In this document: in pieces, positions 1 to 5,897 of the stretch
Layout of the letters: each line of letters starts with the position of its first letter
Numbering within the stretch: position 1 is the stretch's first letter
NCBI GenBank assembly: GCA_030951065.1
Contig: JAUZQH010000043.1
Location: forward strand, 1 to 8,153
DNA length: 8,153 nt
Direction: 5' to 3'
DNA from: Mariprofundus sp.
GTDB taxonomy: Bacteria; Pseudomonadota; Zetaproteobacteria; Mariprofundales; Mariprofundaceae
Notes under the pieces: generated by a model
What the model was told of the DNA's origin: nothing
The model's database searches: none
Seen by the model: the letters and a program-made list of their open reading frames with translations, nothing else
Position numbers and translations under genes: made by a program

Positions 1-33
1 AACTTCTTTCATGCTCCGGACACGTTGTTGCAT

Positions 34-67
34 AAAAAAAAGCGGGAGGCCGTAGCCTCCCGCTTTT
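34..67 (-). terminator. Rho-independent terminator of the cytochrome c4-like operon
   Basis: A perfect 13-bp inverted repeat (38-50 pairs with 55-67, stem AAAAGCGGGAGGC) closes on a CGTA tetraloop. Read on the minus strand, the GC-rich stem is followed by a run of eight T residues (plus-strand A run 34-41). It starts about 21 bases past the stop codon of the leftward dihaem cytochrome gene, so it ends that transcript. Confidence 0.93.
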
Positions 68-88
68 ATGTCATACTGGTGATGATTA

Positions 89-865
89 TTAATGGCGGCT
101 CGGAGAACGCGGGTTACCCGGTGTTGTCGGCTTGGCCAGTGTCAGGAATGCTGCCACATTCTTGATATCCTCATCAGTCAGGTTTTTGGCTACAGCACGC
201 ATCTGACCCATGTAGTCATTGGTGCGCGCATTATCTTCTTTATTACCTGCTGCGATATCTGCTTCGGAAGTATTGGCCCCGTTACGGAATGATTCCAGCT
301 CATGCTTCAGATAAACATAGTTCTGGCCACCGATAGCCGGATACATTCGCCCGGCGGAACGGCCATGGAAACCATGACAACTCTTACAAGCCGGCACACC
401 ATGATCCGGAGCACCATACTCGGCAATCATCTTGCCTTCATGAGGACTACCGACATCGGCACCATCACGGCGCAGCTGATCCAGATTGGAGCCGATATAT
501 GGTGATTTCAGCGTATGCACATAAGCTGCCAGATCCTGGCGTTCCTTCGCAGTCAAAGCCTTGGAAATATCATTCATCTGATACATGGTATCATCTGTAC
601 GTTTATCCTGTGCAAAATCAGTTAACTGTTTCAGTATATAGCTGTCCACCTGATAGGCCAGACGGGGAGATCCCACATCATCACTACCGTTGCCATCAAT
701 ACCATGACAACCCTGACAGGCAGGCACATCATCACCCTTACCTTGCTGATAGATAATACGGCCGTTTGTCACATCACCAATCGCCTCTTCTGCCATAGAA
801 GCCGCCGGCGCTGCAAACCAGGCCAGCAGAGCAATAGCGCCCATGCTACTAATCATACGTTTCAT
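89..865 (-). CDS. Dihaem cytochrome c4-like periplasmic protein
   Basis: This is a periplasmic electron carrier of the cytochrome c4 / class I dihaem type. The 258-residue product begins with a signal peptide (basic MKR, hydrophobic 8-22, likely cleavage near A25). Two class I domains follow, each with one haem-binding motif: CQGCH at 50-54 and CKSCH at 160-164. Likely sixth ligands are Met94 or Met97 in the first half and Met219 or Met222 in the second. Each half ends in the usual Leu-Thr-x-(K/D)-(E/D) stretch before a final helix (105-118 and 229-242), which shows an internal duplication. An AGGAGGG ribosome binding site lies six bases before the ATG. The gene is last in a leftward cluster, 26 bases after the small membrane protein gene, and ends at a strong terminator. 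Proteins of this family commonly donate electrons to cbb3 oxidases; that role is inferred here from the neighbours. Assignment to cytochrome c4 rather than a related dihaem cytochrome is likely but not certain. Confidence 0.88.
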   Translation of the reverse strand: MKRMISSMGAIALLAWFAAPAASMAEEAIGDVTNGRIIYQQGKGDDVPACQGCHGIDGNGSDDVGSPRLAYQVDSYILKQLTDFAQDKRTDDTMYQMNDISKALTAKERQDLAAYVHTLKSPYIGSNLDQLRRDGADVGSPHEGKMIAEYGAPDHGVPACKSCHGFHGRSAGRMYPAIGGQNYVYLKHELESFRNGANTSEADIAAGNKEDNARTNDYMGQMRAVAKNLTDEDIKNVAAFLTLAKPTTPGNPRSPSRH

Positions 866-891
866 GCAAATCCCTCCTGAATTATTGTTAA

Positions 892-1029
892 TTAATCTTC
901 GTATTTTTTACAATCGGAAATATAGGTAACCAGGCAAATAATCCCCAATACCACAAAGATACCGCCATACATCATCCAAATAGTATCGTTCTGAAACAAA
1001 ACAGAAGTTTCAATAAAGTGTGCAAGCAT
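892..1029 (-). CDS. Small single-pass membrane protein (45 aa), possible oxidase accessory subunit
   Basis: This short gene reads on the minus strand from ATG at 1029 to TAA at 892-894. The 45-residue product has an N-terminal segment (MLAHFIETSVLFQND), one hydrophobic helix at about 17-37 (rich in Ile, Val, Gly and Met), and a short charged tail ending SDCKKYED. The tail is probably cytoplasmic. An almost ideal AGGGAGGT ribosome binding site (1035-1042) lies five bases upstream, which is the best support that it is translated. It sits between the DUF420-like gene and the cytochrome c4-like gene, 26 bases from the latter, so it is probably co-transcribed. Its size and shape resemble small single-helix oxidase subunits such as CcoQ, but I see no diagnostic motif. 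A CcoQ-like role is inference only. Confidence 0.68.
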   Translation of the reverse strand: MLAHFIETSVLFQNDTIWMMYGGIFVVLGIICLVTYISDCKKYED

Positions 1030-1119
1030 TCTAAACCTCCCTAAGATTCAATAATTTGGCATCCTGCATGCCGAAAAGAAAAAGGCAAGCATCAAATTAA
1101 CAATTTTTAATCCTGCCCC

Positions 1120-1503
1120 TTAATCCGGTGCAATCAACAACGCTCCGCTGAGGAAAACAAACAATCGCACAATAACAATACCGCGACTCTGCACCTGATG
1201 ATTCGGACGCGCATCCCGCTGTCCGTTCAGCAACTGGCGTCCGGCCTGAACCTGCAACACATACAGCGCATACAGTGTCAGAATCAGAAATATATGAGCC
1301 CAGATGGCAAAAGAAAGTAATTCCCCGTCGTCAATGAGCCGTTTAACCCAGTCATGGGTCATATACAACCAGACCGGAAACAGCACATCGAAAATCATAA
1401 TGCAACTCATTAGCGTGATATGCAGGATATGGTTTTTTTTGACCAGCCAGGCAACAGCAAGAACAACAAAACTGATCAGGACAATCATCACGGATAATGG
1501 CAT
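1120..1503 (-). CDS. DUF420/CtaM-like four-helix membrane protein
   Basis: The 127-residue product is almost entirely membrane-embedded, with helices at about 3-21, 29-48, 63-84 and 108-125. Histidines sit at helix ends: H25 and H28 before helix 2, H50 after it, H70 inside helix 3, and H102 before helix 4. This matches the layout of the DUF420 family, whose member CtaM is needed for haem-A-dependent oxidase maturation in firmicutes. The stretches HITLM, HIFLILTLYAL and NHQVQSRGIVI sit where that family has its conserved histidine segments. I made this match from memory of the family pattern, not by a search. No clear ribosome binding site precedes the ATG at 1503. The gene is first in the leftward cluster with the 45-residue protein and the dihaem cytochrome. 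A part in haem or oxidase maturation is plausible but inferred. Confidence 0.6.
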   Translation of the reverse strand: MPLSVMIVLISFVVLAVAWLVKKNHILHITLMSCIMIFDVLFPVWLYMTHDWVKRLIDDGELLSFAIWAHIFLILTLYALYVLQVQAGRQLLNGQRDARPNHQVQSRGIVIVRLFVFLSGALLIAPD

Positions 1504-1610
1504 GACCGCATGCTATGCGAATATAATATGATTGCACCATGCATTGTTCCCCATGTATTAATATATATAGTTACCTTGCAAGCCGTGATTCGATCGCTAG
1601 TCTGCCCGCC

Positions 1611-2132
1611 ATGTCCAAACCAGCCCCCAACGAACATCTTTATCTTGTAAAATTTCTGATTATGTCGGTCGTGTCTTTTTTCATCGGCACCGTCCACGGT
1701 CTGTTACAGGTGATTCCAGCCGTGCGCGCATGGCTGGATTCCATCGGCAGCCCCTATGGCGGTCCGGGTCACATGATTGACCCGCTGGCCCATGCCCATA
1801 TCAACCTGGTTGGTGGTGTTACTATTCTCGGCATGGCCGTGACTTATTACATGTTACCAAAAATAACCGGCAAACCGATTCATTCACATCGACTGGCTGA
1901 ACATTCATTCTGGTGGACCACCATTGGTGTGTCGGGCTTTTATATCTCCCTGCTTGTTTTCGGCTTCATCGAAGGCAACCTGTGGCTGACAGATCCCACG
2001 CTGGTTCCTGCAGTGCACAAGTATTACGGCCCGGTCATCTCCTTTGTAGCTTCAATACTAGCCATAGGGTTCTGGGTCTATCTGGCCAATGTGATGATGA
2101 CCCTGAAAGACATCTATAAAAAAAGCGCCTGA
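1611..2132 (+). CDS. Short CcoN-like protein: stand-alone C-terminal helices of haem-copper oxidase subunit I
   Basis: The 173-residue product has four predicted helices (about 12-35, 63-82, 100-120 and 138-162). It resembles only the C-terminal part of CcoN, the catalytic subunit of cbb3 oxidase. The motif HAHINLVGG (61-69) corresponds to the helix X His-x-His pair, which in full-length enzymes binds the high-spin and low-spin haems. It is followed by YYMLP, then HSHRLAEHSFWW and IGVSGFYIS, which echo the later CcoN segments. The helix II haem ligand and the copper-site histidines of a complete subunit are absent, so it cannot be a full oxidase core. It has its own start and an intact frame, and is followed after 12 bases by another gene, so it does not look like debris. 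ATG 1611 is preferred over the in-frame ATG 1539 because the extra 24 residues look unlike this family. Neither start has a clear ribosome binding site. Function is unknown; it may be a haem-binding accessory protein or quinol/haem sensor. Confidence 0.75.
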   Translation: MSKPAPNEHLYLVKFLIMSVVSFFIGTVHGLLQVIPAVRAWLDSIGSPYGGPGHMIDPLAHAHINLVGGVTILGMAVTYYMLPKITGKPIHSHRLAEHSFWWTTIGVSGFYISLLVFGFIEGNLWLTDPTLVPAVHKYYGPVISFVASILAIGFWVYLANVMMTLKDIYKKSA

Positions 2133-2144
2133 AGGAAATAAGCC

Positions 2145-2666
2145 ATGCGACTTGAATGCGGTTGTCCCTCTGAATACCCTGACTGGCATGGCAAGGACAT
2201 TGATCTCGGAGCAACGCTGGTGCATGAACAGGCAAGCGCCATGTTTTTTCATATGCCCATCGGTTTCGAGGCATGCCTGGATCGACAACATCATGATATC
2301 GGAAAATTGGGACTCAATGAACAATGGCCCGGTTTTGTGCTGGCCGAATCAGCCATGTTTCGCGGACGCATTCTGGCTCTGCTGACAGAAGACAATTCAC
2401 CGGCGCGTAAAACCTACCGTTTGCAAAACCCGTACATGCTGCGCGTGCAGTTATTTCAAGGAAATATCAAAGACATTAAAACTTCCATTCGACAAATGCA
2501 GTCGGAACTGTTTGATGAAGGCCGCATGCCCAAAAACCTGTTCCTGAGCTACCTCACCTGCCCGCGCTGCCAGCAGGAACGTGGCGGCACCCAAATCATG
2601 CTGCTTCGCCACTGGGTGAAAAGCCCCAAACTCGAACAACGCCTGGCCAAACAACGTAAGCAGTAG
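2145..2666 (+). CDS. Conserved-looking hypothetical soluble protein with CGC and CPRC motifs
   Basis: I do not recognise a named function. The 173-residue protein has no signal peptide and no membrane helix, so it should be cytoplasmic. It opens with Cys5-Gly-Cys7 followed by a YPDWHGKDIDLG stretch, has an isolated Cys44, and carries Cys139-Pro-Arg-Cys142 near the end, followed by a basic tail (RLAKQRKQ). The four outer cysteines could form a metal site if the N- and C-termini pack together, but this is speculation. An AAGGAA ribosome binding site precedes the ATG, and the gene begins 12 bases after the short CcoN-like gene, so the two are almost certainly co-transcribed. That pairing hints at a role in handling or assembling the CcoN-like protein. 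The gene ends 31 bases before the convergent cytochrome c gene. Confidence 0.8.
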   Translation: MRLECGCPSEYPDWHGKDIDLGATLVHEQASAMFFHMPIGFEACLDRQHHDIGKLGLNEQWPGFVLAESAMFRGRILALLTEDNSPARKTYRLQNPYMLRVQLFQGNIKDIKTSIRQMQSELFDEGRMPKNLFLSYLTCPRCQQERGGTQIMLLRHWVKSPKLEQRLAKQRKQ

Positions 2667-2669
2667 AAC

Positions 2670-2693
2670 GCAGGCTTAACACTTTATGCCTGC
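2670..2693. terminator. Weak stem-loop between convergent genes
   Basis: A 6-bp inverted repeat (GCAGGC at 2670-2675 with GCCTGC at 2688-2693) encloses a 12-base AT-rich loop in the short gap between two converging genes. There is no T tract on either side, so it is at best a weak bidirectional terminator. Confidence 0.25.
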
Positions 2694-2697
2694 CAGA

Positions 2698-3036
2698 CTA
2701 CTTGCCAACATCGTTTTTAAAATAGGCAATCAAATCAGCGCGATCTCTGGCGGCGATTGGCGGCATACTCATACGCGTGTTGGGTTTAATTTTGCGCGGC
2801 CCGCTCAACCATGCCTCCAGCGCTGCATCATCCCAGACTTCAAATGGTACACCAATGATAGTCGGCGCCCGACCGTAGATATCCTTCAACCCGGGCCCGA
2901 TCCGTTTCCACTGGCTATGCAAGTGGTGGCAAGGCAGACAACGCACTTCCGCCACCACAGCACCACGCTCTGCATCAGCCGCATAAACAGGAACCGGTGC
3001 AACCAACAGTAACAGCAGCAAACCGAATCGCATCAT
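2698..3036 (-). CDS. Monohaem class I cytochrome c, periplasmic
   Basis: The 112-residue precursor has a signal peptide (hydrophobic 5-18, likely cleavage after VYA at about residue 19). The mature part is a compact class I cytochrome c with haem motif CLPCH at 33-37. The segment RIGPGLKDIYGR (45-56) resembles the Gly-Pro-x-Leu region after the haem site in mitochondrial-type cytochromes c. The sixth ligand is probably Met89 in PNTRMSMPPI, the position of the usual T-(K/R)-M motif. A C-terminal helix with DLIAYFK is typical of the fold. Its start overlaps the stop of the preceding lipoprotein gene by four bases (ATGA, 3033-3036), so it is translationally coupled and last in a four-gene operon. 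The next codon is also ATG (3031-3033), so a start one residue later is possible. A role as soluble electron carrier to a terminal oxidase is inferred from family and context. Confidence 0.9.
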   Translation of the reverse strand: MMRFGLLLLLLVAPVPVYAADAERGAVVAEVRCLPCHHLHSQWKRIGPGLKDIYGRAPTIIGVPFEVWDDAALEAWLSGPRKIKPNTRMSMPPIAARDRADLIAYFKNDVGK

Positions 3037-3410
3037 GGCTGGTCCGGGGCAAATGAAAACACCATTTCGTGATGCTGCCCCCGGCGCGTCAGTCGTACAT
3101 AGAGATGATCATGCCGTACGTCTTTCACCGGCAATGCTCTACGAAACACGCCAAGTGCGCCATCCGGCATCGCCTGCTTCCAGCCGGAATGTTCGGTATG
3201 CACTTCTACCAGCAAATCATTCACAAAACCGCGCTGTTGATGATTGGCGATAAGAATAAACTCATTCATCCCCTGCCGGATCGGTGCCGGCCGGGTCTCC
3301 ATTCTGATGGTAATATCCTGCCATGATTGCGGTGCCGGCGACCAGTTTCCCTCATCAGCTGAACAGGAAGACAGCAACAAACCAGCCAACACCAACAGGT
3401 ACATACGCAT
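3033..3410 (-). CDS. FixH/YtkA-like exported lipoprotein
   Basis: The 125-residue precursor has a lipoprotein signal peptide with lipobox LSSC, lipidated Cys16. Serine at the next position fits outer-membrane sorting. The remaining ~110 residues look like a single beta-sandwich: alternating strands such as ITIRMETR, EFILIANH, DLLVEVHT and HLYVRLTRR, with a PIRQGMNEF segment and AMPDGALGVFRRALPV. This pattern resembles the YtkA-like / FixH (CcoH) domain found in oxidase assembly and copper-related proteins. The resemblance is of pattern only. Histidines near the end (HDH at 99-101, QHHE at 112-115) might bind metal. The gene starts one base into the stop of the preceding cytochrome gene (TAATG at 3410) and its stop overlaps the next start, so it is the third gene of a coupled operon. 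Confidence 0.65.
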   Translation of the reverse strand: MRMYLLVLAGLLLSSCSADEGNWSPAPQSWQDITIRMETRPAPIRQGMNEFILIANHQQRGFVNDLLVEVHTEHSGWKQAMPDGALGVFRRALPVKDVRHDHLYVRLTRRGQHHEMVFSFAPDQP

Positions 3411-3721
3411 TAATGGGTTCCAACAGCAGCATTCCGAACCAGATAATCACGCACTGCAGTCATCTCCGATGCCTTCATCGGTGCCATTCGGCGCTGCACA
3501 CGATGCTGTTGCATACGGGCAATCACGCTTGGCCATTCAGCTGCCGTATGCGTGGTTGTTCTGGGCGGGACATGACACTCTGAACACTGAGCCCGATAAT
3601 TCTGAAAAGCCGGGCTATCCATTTCCGGATAATCCACCGTCTGCTTTGGACTATTGCCCGGATCACAGGCTGCGATCCCCGTGACAAGAATTCCCACCAG
3701 CAGTAGTGGGCCAGACTTCAT
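3410..3721 (-). CDS. Haem c-binding lipoprotein (small monohaem cytochrome)
   Basis: The 103-residue precursor has a lipoprotein signal peptide ending in lipobox IAAC, lipidated Cys19. The residue after it is Asp20, which in enterobacteria is the signal to stay in the inner membrane instead of moving to the outer membrane. One haem motif, CSECH, lies at 46-50, followed by VPPRTTTHTAAEWPSVIARM, which is like small cytochromes of the dihaem-family type in which a Trp-Pro and an Arg-Met follow the haem site. Possible sixth ligands are Met70, Met79 or Met82. The start overlaps the preceding stop (ATGA at 3718-3721), with GGAGG nine bases upstream, and its own stop overlaps the next start at 3410. 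It is therefore the second gene of the operon. If anchored in the inner membrane it could take electrons directly from, or hand them to, a membrane complex; this is inference. Confidence 0.82.
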   Translation of the reverse strand: MKSGPLLLVGILVTGIAACDPGNSPKQTVDYPEMDSPAFQNYRAQCSECHVPPRTTTHTAAEWPSVIARMQQHRVQRRMAPMKASEMTAVRDYLVRNAAVGTH

Positions 3722-4149
3722 TTACCATGACCTCCATGACCCGGCATATCAACATCATCATCCTCATGATCCGAATCCAGATGACCACCGCGATCCGAGC
3801 CATACAGATTTGTCATGAAAAAAACCACACCACCAGCCACAATAAAATACAACACGGCATACAAATGTCCCATGGTGAACCATGGGCGTGCATGACCCGG
3901 CCGGTCACCCCAGAATGGCAGTGACAATCCAAAAGCCACGATTAACACACCGACAATCACAGCATAAAACCATTTCGGCACCCGCTTCTGTGATTTGGGA
4001 ATATTTTCAACCATTTCCCAGTCATCCATGCCACGCTTTTCCAAACGATCCTCATCCGAAGCATACCCGTAATGGTCATCAGGTGTTTTACCCCATTCCA
4101 CCTTGGCTTCATGCATCGGGTTCTGGTCTTCTGCTTTCATCTCTTTCAT
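3718..4149 (-). CDS. Two-helix inner-membrane protein with His/Asp-rich tail, unknown function
   Basis: I do not recognise a family. The product (143 residues from the chosen start) has a charged N-terminal region of about 55 residues (KVEWGKTPDDHYGYASDED and beyond). A basic stretch KSQKRVPK leads into helix 1 (about 60-80), then a short loop with FWGDRPGHARPWF, helix 2 (about 93-115), and a tail rich in His, Asp and Gly (GGHLDSDHEDDD to GHGGHGK). Both ends should be cytoplasmic by the positive-inside rule. The tail could bind a divalent metal or copper. Two ATGs lie six bases apart: a GAGG sequence is only one base before the ATG at 4155 but seven bases before the ATG at 4149, so the second is preferred. 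It is first in the four-gene operon, and its stop overlaps the next start (ATGA). The context suggests a membrane scaffold or anchor for the cytochromes, perhaps replacing a CcoP-like subunit; this is speculation. Confidence 0.78.
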   Translation of the reverse strand: MKEMKAEDQNPMHEAKVEWGKTPDDHYGYASDEDRLEKRGMDDWEMVENIPKSQKRVPKWFYAVIVGVLIVAFGLSLPFWGDRPGHARPWFTMGHLYAVLYFIVAGGVVFFMTNLYGSDRGGHLDSDHEDDDVDMPGHGGHGK

Positions 4150-4361
4150 AGGCATACCTCATCCAATACACGTCATTGCTATCACAATATATTCAGACGC
4201 GCTAATGCGCATAATTTACCGCACCCTGCAACGAATAAACTTGCCTTCGCTTATTGCCATTCAAGCACTAATGCGCCTGATTTTATCCGCGGTTTATGCT
4301 GCTCTCCTGCCGGCGGCGCTGTCGTCTGCATGGAAGCAATAACACATCAGCACGACCATAA
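4150..4361. promoter_or_regulatory. 212-bp leader/regulatory gap between ccoG and the cytochrome operon
   Basis: This gap on the leftward strand separates ccoG from the four-gene cytochrome operon and has no convincing gene. It contains a near-identical direct repeat, GCGCTAATGCGC at 4199-4210 and GCACTAATGCGC at 4265-4276, 66 bases apart. The first copy is also an inverted repeat around TAAT. These could be operator sites, but I could not place a convincing promoter relative to them. Confidence 0.25.
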
Positions 4362-5678
4362 CTATCCGTCACCCGGCGCAAAATGTGTCACATTAAACAC
4401 ACCGGACCAGCCATCATCCGCACTGGCAAATACACGAAAGCGATACAACCCCTTGGCCAGCGATTCACTGATATGCAGTTTAACATCCTGCCTGCCTGCC
4501 GTATCAAAGTGCACCTTACTTTTCTCCAACTGATACACATTTTTATCCAGGCCTTCTATGCGAAAACTGATGTCTGTCGGGCGGTAAAGCTTATGGGCCA
4601 CATTAATACGGTAGTCCAGGACTTTAGCACCATGCCATGCTTCGCTGCGATACACCGAGAATTCATCGGTCTGGTATCCCGCAATACCGATTGCGAAAAA
4701 CACAGCCCCTGTCACCGTTGCCAGTGAAGATAGTTTTGCACGTGCAAAAAACGAGGCAACCGACCCCCGTTCACGCTCTTTTTTATCATCCGCCCCAATT
4801 GCAAAACTCAACAGACCGGGGCCTTGCAACTTTTTGCTCTTGCTGTGCAGTTCATCACAGGCCGTGATGCATTCCCCACAATTGACACAGGAATCGAACA
4901 CTGCCGTCTGGCGAGGATCAATATCGAGGAAACAGGAATCCACACAATAATGACAGGTTGCACAATGATCGCTGCGACTCTCATCATATTGGATGTGCAA
5001 TGTTTCGCGCGTTTTGAATGAATGTTGCCAAACCCTGTAAATACACATGTATTTACACATCAAATGCCGAATGACACCGATATCGAGTAAAAATACCGCT
5101 ACACACACTGTATAAATCCAGTACAAGCTGCCCGCCAGCTGGGCATCTTCTGAAAACGTGATAAATGACCAGATCGCCGATGGCGGGAAGAAATAGATGA
5201 GCGGAATCAGGGCATACAACATGGCAGGCAATAGCAAACCCAGCCCCAACAACAGATAATTCAGAACAGACTGCCTGCGCACTGCCACCTGCATCTGGTC
5301 TCCGCTCATATCCATCATTTCGGCACGGCGACCCAACAGCTTATAAGTCAGCATATTGGCATATTCCGATGCCGTATTTTGCGGACACATCCAGCCACAA
5401 AAAACCGAGCCGACCAGCGAATACATCATAATCAACAGACTTGCGGCAAACACCCAGAAACCCATGACAATAAAGATATCGGAGAACCAGATCTGCCGAT
5501 CCAACAGAATGAAACCGCCTGCTTCCATATCAATTCGGAACAGACCTGAGATTGGAATCAGCACCAGAATCAACAGTGTCAGGTATTGCACAATCCGACG
5601 AGCCGGATGTAATATGGTCGCCCCCGGCACATGTTCCTGTTGAATGGGGATTTGTTTTAGCGCTTCATTAGCGGACAT
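4362..5678 (-). CDS. ccoG: CcoG/FixG (RdxA) family cupric reductase for cbb3 oxidase assembly
   Basis: The 438-residue membrane protein matches the CcoG/FixG family, which reduces Cu(II) to Cu(I) for insertion into the copper centre of cbb3 oxidase. Helices lie at about 32-47, 65-90, 138-164, 184-204 and 315-335, the usual five. After helix 2 comes FCGWMCPQN (Cys94, Cys98), the family hallmark; Cys208 and Cys212 follow helix 4. A cytoplasmic double-cluster ferredoxin domain has Cys239, 242, 245, 249 and Cys264, 267, 270, 274. It runs through the DIDPRQ segment, which matches the family's DIR-G-Q region. A C-terminal Ig-like domain (about 350-438) completes the architecture. The usual Pro after the fourth cysteine is Phe (SCFLDID). 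GGAGGT lies 11 bases before the ATG, slightly long. It stands alone on its strand, 212 bases before the cytochrome operon. ccoH, ccoI and ccoS do not follow it as they do in many genomes. Confidence 0.93.
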   Translation of the reverse strand: MSANEALKQIPIQQEHVPGATILHPARRIVQYLTLLILVLIPISGLFRIDMEAGGFILLDRQIWFSDIFIVMGFWVFAASLLIMMYSLVGSVFCGWMCPQNTASEYANMLTYKLLGRRAEMMDMSGDQMQVAVRRQSVLNYLLLGLGLLLPAMLYALIPLIYFFPPSAIWSFITFSEDAQLAGSLYWIYTVCVAVFLLDIGVIRHLMCKYMCIYRVWQHSFKTRETLHIQYDESRSDHCATCHYCVDSCFLDIDPRQTAVFDSCVNCGECITACDELHSKSKKLQGPGLLSFAIGADDKKERERGSVASFFARAKLSSLATVTGAVFFAIGIAGYQTDEFSVYRSEAWHGAKVLDYRINVAHKLYRPTDISFRIEGLDKNVYQLEKSKVHFDTAGRQDVKLHISESLAKGLYRFRVFASADDGWSGVFNVTHFAPGDG

Positions 5679-5816
5679 CCACGAACTTTACCTCCAGCCT
5701 ATACGAACACAAACAAAAAGAGTGCTGCGGTCAGTTTTGAAGCAAGGCATGAACCCCTGATTCGCTGCTCCCGGTTACATTGCTGCAAGAAAATATTTTT
5801 GCGGGGATCAATAGAG

Positions 5817-5844
5817 TTGAGCTTCCTTATTTTGGGTGTATAGT
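5817..5844 (+). promoter_or_regulatory. Candidate sigma70-type promoter for the CBS-domain gene
   Basis: TTGAGC at 5817-5822 and TATAGT at 5839-5844 are separated by 16 bases, close to consensus -35 and -10 hexamers. They lie about 54 bases before the CBS start codon, in the 219-bp gap between the divergent ccoG and CBS genes. I saw no convincing FNR-type palindrome nearby. Confidence 0.42.
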
Positions 5845-5897
5845 CGTAGACGTAAGATGCCCGTTCCTGTACTGACTGATTGTAAAAGGAGATGTGT

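Noticed and set aside
302..756. Rightward open frames opposite the dihaem cytochrome gene
   Set aside because: They are antisense shadows of a clear cytochrome coding region, with no domain or start signal.
1059..1076. Stem-loop GGCAT/ATGCC between the DUF420-like gene and the 45-residue gene
   Set aside because: Only a 5-bp core stem and no T run on the leftward strand, so it is not a credible terminator; the genes look co-transcribed.
1522..1527. TATAAT hexamer upstream of the short CcoN-like gene
   Set aside because: It matches a -10 box, but no acceptable -35 lies 16-18 bases upstream and the region is generally AT-rich, so I did not call a promoter.
1539..1610. Upstream in-frame ATG extending the short CcoN-like protein by 24 residues
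   Set aside because: The added residues do not resemble a CcoN-type N-terminus and the ATG has no ribosome binding site.
4251..4331. 26-residue leftward frame and other short frames in the gap after ccoG
   Set aside because: No ribosome binding site, no recognisable protein features and no overlap with neighbours; chance frames.
5797..5812. Possible FNR site between ccoG and the CBS gene (TTGAT half-site on the minus strand)
   Set aside because: One half-site matches but the other matches at only two of five positions, too weak to claim oxygen control.
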